A DNA stretch of 64,000 nucleotides from Streptomyces fradiae (lineage in GTDB: Bacteria; Actinomycetota; Actinomycetes; Streptomycetales; Streptomycetaceae). A program made the translations under genes and the position numbers. The DNA lies in contig NZ_CP065958.1 in the NCBI RefSeq assembly GCF_041270065.1, positions 620,001-684,000 on the forward strand, given 5' to 3'. This document shows, piece by piece, positions 61,621 to 64,000 of this stretch. Positions within the stretch are counted from its first letter, which is position 1. Each line of letters begins with the position of its first letter. Below the pieces are notes generated by a model. It worked only from the letters and a program-made list of their open reading frames with translations, was not told the origin of the DNA and ran no database searches.

Positions 61621-61916
61621 CGGCGGCGCCCCTTGTCATCGGTCGTACGCCGCCCGAACTGCTCCTCCAGGACGGTCAGCCGGCGCCAGTACTCGTCCTC
61701 GTCGATCTCGCCGGCGGCGAAGCGGTGGCCGAGCAGCGCGATCGGCGACTGCTCGTCGACGCGCGGGGTGCCGGGGCCGCCGGGGCCGCCCCAGCCGTCA
61801 CGGCGGAACCGGCCGAAGCGGCGTACCAGGGTGATCGCGGTGAAGATCACGGCCGCCCAGACGAGCGGGAAGAAGAGGATCCACGGGCCGGGGCCCGCGT
61901 AAGCGAGAGTGTTCAT
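61617..61916 (-). CDS. SHOCT-domain small membrane protein
   Basis: A 99-residue protein. One TM helix (about 9-30) is followed by a glycine-rich link and a C-terminal SHOCT motif (SPIALLGHRFAAGEIDEDEY then WRRLTVLEEQFG). SHOCT peptides are short oligomerisation helices found beside many membrane genes. It leads the ABC operon. ATG at 61916 is divergent from the TetR gene across 161 bases. Confidence 0.85.
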   Translation of the reverse strand: MNTLAYAGPGPWILFFPLVWAAVIFTAITLVRRFGRFRRDGWGGPGGPGTPRVDEQSPIALLGHRFAAGEIDEDEYWRRLTVLEEQFGRRTTDDKGRRR

Positions 61917-62050
61917 CGTCGGTCAGCTCCTCCGGTGGTCGATACCTCGAGACTCGCTCCGGACAGGCCCCCGAGTCGTCGTACGGCCAGCGGCTTCTCG
62001 CGTACCACCCAGGGAGTACGGGCAGCGCGGGCGGCTGCTCCTCGACTCTG

Positions 62051-62066
62051 TACCTACTGGTATGTA
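62051..62066. promoter_or_regulatory. Candidate TetR operator (imperfect palindrome)
   Basis: TACCTACTGGTATGTA matches its own reverse complement at 12 of 16 positions. It ends 11 bases before the TetR ATG. Position and symmetry suit autoregulation and control of the divergent ABC operon. Confidence 0.6.
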
Positions 62067-62077
62067 CAGTGAGGATC

Positions 62078-62662
62078 ATGAGTGCTGCCAGGAGTGCCGA
62101 CGCGCCGGAACGACTGATCGAGGCCACCCGCGAACTGCTGTGGGAGCGCGGTTACGTCGGCACCAGCCCGAAGGCGATCCAGCAGGCCGCCGGGGCGGGT
62201 CAGGGCAGCATGTACCACCACTTCGACGGCAAGCAGGACCTCGCGCTTGCCGCGATCCGGCGGAGCGCGGCCGAGCTGCGGGCCGCCGCCGAGCGGGTGC
62301 TCGGCGGCGAGGGCACGGCGTACGCGCGGATCGAGGCGTATCTGCTGCGCGAGCGCGACGTGCTGCGCGGCTGTCCGGTGGGGCGGCTGACGATGGACCC
62401 CGAGGTCGTCGCGAGCGCGGAGCTGCGCGCGCCGGTCGACGAGACGCTGGACTGGCTGCGCGGCCGGCTCACCGGAATCGTCCAGGAGGGCCTGGACGCC
62501 GGGGAGTTCGGCGGCCCGCTGGAGGCAGCGGAGCTCGCGGCGACGATCGTCGCGACCGTGCAGGGCGGCTATGTGCTCGCCCGCGCCTCCGGCTCCCCCG
62601 CCGCCTTCGACACGGCCGTACGCGGCCTGCTCGCGCTGCTCGCGCCCCGTGCCGCCCGCTGA
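62078..62662 (+). CDS. TetR/AcrR-family repressor
   Basis: A 194-residue TetR regulator. The HTH is at about 10-55 (RLIEATRELLWERGYVGTSP, KAIQQAAGAGQGSMYHHF), followed by the ligand domain (TAYARIEAYLLRERDVLRGC, AELAATIVATVQGGYVLARA). It is likely to sense a drug-like effector and to repress the divergent SHOCT-ABC operon (inference from position). ATG at 62078 is chosen over a GTG nine bases upstream because of a GTGAGGA site. Confidence 0.88.
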   Translation: MSAARSADAPERLIEATRELLWERGYVGTSPKAIQQAAGAGQGSMYHHFDGKQDLALAAIRRSAAELRAAAERVLGGEGTAYARIEAYLLRERDVLRGCPVGRLTMDPEVVASAELRAPVDETLDWLRGRLTGIVQEGLDAGEFGGPLEAAELAATIVATVQGGYVLARASGSPAAFDTAVRGLLALLAPRAAR

Positions 62663-62700
62663 CCACGATGCTCGGACGACGATGTGAAGGAGCACGGTTC

Positions 62701-63285
62701 ATGCACGCCCTGCAGTACGAGATCACCCTGCCCGCCGACTACGACATGGGGATCATCCGCGAGCGGGTGGCGACCCGCGGGCATCTGCTCGACGCCTTCC
62801 CGGGCCTCGGTCTCAAGGCGTATCTGATACGTGAGCGGGCGGACGGCTCGCCGGTGAACCAGTACGCGCCGTTCTATCTGTGGGCGGACCCGGCCGGGAT
62901 GAACGCCTTCCTGTGGGGGCCCGGATTCCAGGGCATCGTCAACGACTTCGGACGGCCGGTGGTCCAGCACTGGACCGGCCTCGCGTACGACGAGGGCCCG
63001 GCGTCCGCCGAGCCGCCGCGCACCGCGACGCGCCGCCGCCGGCCGATTCCGGACCGTCTCACCCCGGCCGAGGCGGTCGAGAGCGCCCTGGAGCGGCAGG
63101 CCGCCGAGGTCAAGGCCGACGGCGTGGTGGCGCGGGCCGTCGCCGTGGATCCGCGTCACTGGGAGCTGCTCACCTTCACGCTGTGGGCCGACCCGGGTGT
63201 CGAGGAGCCGGACGCCGACCGGTTCCAGGTGCCGCACCTGTCCGCCCCGGAGCGCGCGGGTCTCGGCCCGGGACGCACCTGGTAG
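62701..63285 (+). CDS. DUF4865 family protein
   Basis: A 194-residue protein with the DUF4865 start MHALQYEITLPADYDMGIIR and the segment PFYLWADPAGMNAFLWGPGF. The C-terminal extension (about 105-194) is basic then ordered, with TPAEAVESALERQAAEVKAD. Often found next to TetR or LysR regulators and presumably linked to the same efflux or stress. Function unknown. It starts 38 bases after the TetR gene. Confidence 0.8.
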   Translation: MHALQYEITLPADYDMGIIRERVATRGHLLDAFPGLGLKAYLIRERADGSPVNQYAPFYLWADPAGMNAFLWGPGFQGIVNDFGRPVVQHWTGLAYDEGPASAEPPRTATRRRRPIPDRLTPAEAVESALERQAAEVKADGVVARAVAVDPRHWELLTFTLWADPGVEEPDADRFQVPHLSAPERAGLGPGRTW

Positions 63286-63312
63286 CCGTCCGGTGGGGAC
63301 GACGGACCGGGG

Positions 63313-63849
63313 TCAGCGGCGCACGTGCGCCGCGATCGTCCGGGCGCAGTCGAGCGACTCGGTACGGGTGGTGTCGACCTCCAGGTCGTACGTGACGCCC
63401 TGATGGACGAGTTCGGCCTGCTGGGCCGCCATGCCGCCGGTGCGGTCGCCGCGGGCGATCTCGCGCGCGGCGGCCACCTCGGGGGCGCAGCGGACGCCGA
63501 CCCACAGCACGTCGAGTCCGGCGGTGGCCGCGCGCCAGCGGTCCTGGGAGGCGGCGCCGCCGAGGAAGACGTCGTCGACGACGATCCGGGCGCCCGCCCG
63601 GGCCATCGCCACGATGCCCTCCGTCCAGGCCGCCTCCAGGGCGCGGAACTCCGGTCCGACGCGCACCGCGCCGTCCGCGTCGAACTCGATGCCGCCCGGG
63701 GTGCCTTCGAGCTTCGCGGGCAGGGCGTCGACGAAGTCGTCGACGCCGAAGGCCAGCCAGGGCTCGGGCAGCACGGCCTGGAGGCAGCGGACCATGCCGG
63801 TCTTGCCGGAGCTGGAACCGCCGTTGAGGATGATCATCCGGGTCGTCAC
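63313..63849 (-). CDS. Chloramphenicol phosphotransferase-like protein (CPT)
   Basis: A 178-residue kinase, the same length as Streptomyces venezuelae CPT. The P-loop is [11 protein letters not shown], and the catalytic Asp37 in [12 protein letters not shown] is kept. [20 protein letters not shown] and [20 protein letters not shown] align with the known protein as I recall it. CPT phosphorylates the C-3 hydroxyl of chloramphenicol, giving self-resistance. No chloramphenicol biosynthesis gene is in view. The closeness of the match is from memory. A related nucleotide or antibiotic substrate remains possible. Confidence 0.87.
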   Translation of the reverse strand: MTTRMIILNGGSSSGKTGMVRCLQAVLPEPWLAFGVDDFVDALPAKLEGTPGGIEFDADGAVRVGPEFRALEAAWTEGIVAMARAGARIVVDDVFLGGAASQDRWRAATAGLDVLWVGVRCAPEVAAAREIARGDRTGGMAAQQAELVHQGVTYDLEVDTTRTESLDCARTIAAHVRR

Positions 63850-63901
63850 CCGGTCACCCTAGGGGCTTCCCCGGGCGGGGTCCCAGCGGATTTCGCCCGC
63901 C

Positions 63902-64000
63902 TCAGCCCACCGGCACCAGCGTGAGGTACGCGATGCCGAGCAGGTCGCGGTAGCCGAGCCAGTGGCCGCGCTGCCGGTCGACCCGGGCGCGGGTCTCGGC
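63902..64000 (-). CDS. Partial gene, C-terminus only
   Basis: The last 32 codons and TGA of a gene that starts beyond the right edge. The visible end reads AETRARVDRQRGHWLGYRDL then LGIAYLTLVPVG. The family is not recognised. It lies 52 bases upstream of the CPT-like gene on the same strand, so the two could be co-transcribed. Confidence 0.6.
   Translation of the reverse strand, partial: AETRARVDRQRGHWLGYRDLLGIAYLTLVPVG

Noticed and set aside
1..64000. Insertion sequence, integrase, att site or CRISPR array.
   Set aside because: No transposase, integrase, repeat-spacer pattern or direct-repeat boundary was seen. The contractile genes lack phage head or lysis genes.

Overview
The window is very GC-rich, with short intergenic gaps, many GTG starts, translationally coupled ATGA/GTGA/TGATG gene junctions and actinobacterial family types. 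These include a Streptomyces-type contractile injection system, DUF6643-like and Rv1733c-like proteins, an SpoIIAB-like ATPase and HpnB. The organism is almost certainly a Streptomyces or close relative, and this is chromosomal DNA. I see no insertion sequence, CRISPR array, rRNA or integrase.

Layout. (1) 1-7291: the right half of a contractile injection system: second tube protein, LysM hub adaptor, VgrG-like spike, gp25, J-type and I-type baseplate proteins, then a zinc-ribbon/single-TM/C-terminal binding-domain protein that looks like the membrane partner CisA. (2) 7309-12659: metabolic and transport genes (crotonase, amidase, class IV aminotransferase, CorA, YjbR, DUF998). (3) 12769-20727: a one-polypeptide sigma factor/zinc anti-sigma/TM/CAP fusion, a divergent helical-repeat protein, and an Hsp90-TPR two-gene operon. 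(4) 20768-26545: LytS-type kinase with an ActP-like symporter and DUF485 partner, an arylamine N-acetyltransferase, and a secreted lyase-like discoidin protein. (5) tRNA-Leu(GAG) with a clear terminator. (6) 26965-31903: small conserved proteins, a TTA-containing Nudix gene, a lone BlaI repressor and a methyltransferase. (7) 31960-40829: Ser/Thr kinase fused to an MFS efflux domain, dehydratase, AI-2E-type permease, CoA transferase, GAF/PucR regulator with two DnaA boxes beside it, and 3-hydroxybutyrate dehydrogenase. (8) 40885-48659: Nudix, apolipoprotein N-acyltransferase, racemase, HpnB-like glycosyltransferase, proline-rich DUF6643-like protein, MOSC protein and Rv1733c-like membrane protein. 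(9) 48868-58140: a beta-helix/AAA+ fusion facing a membrane alpha/beta-hydrolase, a DeoR regulator with two SRPBCC proteins, a cysteine-synthase-like enzyme and an anti-sigma-type ATPase. (10) 58244-64000: an ABC exporter operon divergent from a TetR regulator, DUF4865, a close chloramphenicol phosphotransferase homologue and a truncated gene.

How the parts work together. The clearest multi-gene machines are the injection-system baseplate with its putative membrane anchor, the kinase-symporter-DUF485 operon, the Hsp90-TPR pair and the TetR/ABC/SHOCT module. The most unusual single genes are domain fusions that join regulation to an effector in one chain: sigma-CAP, kinase-MFS and beta-helix-AAA+.
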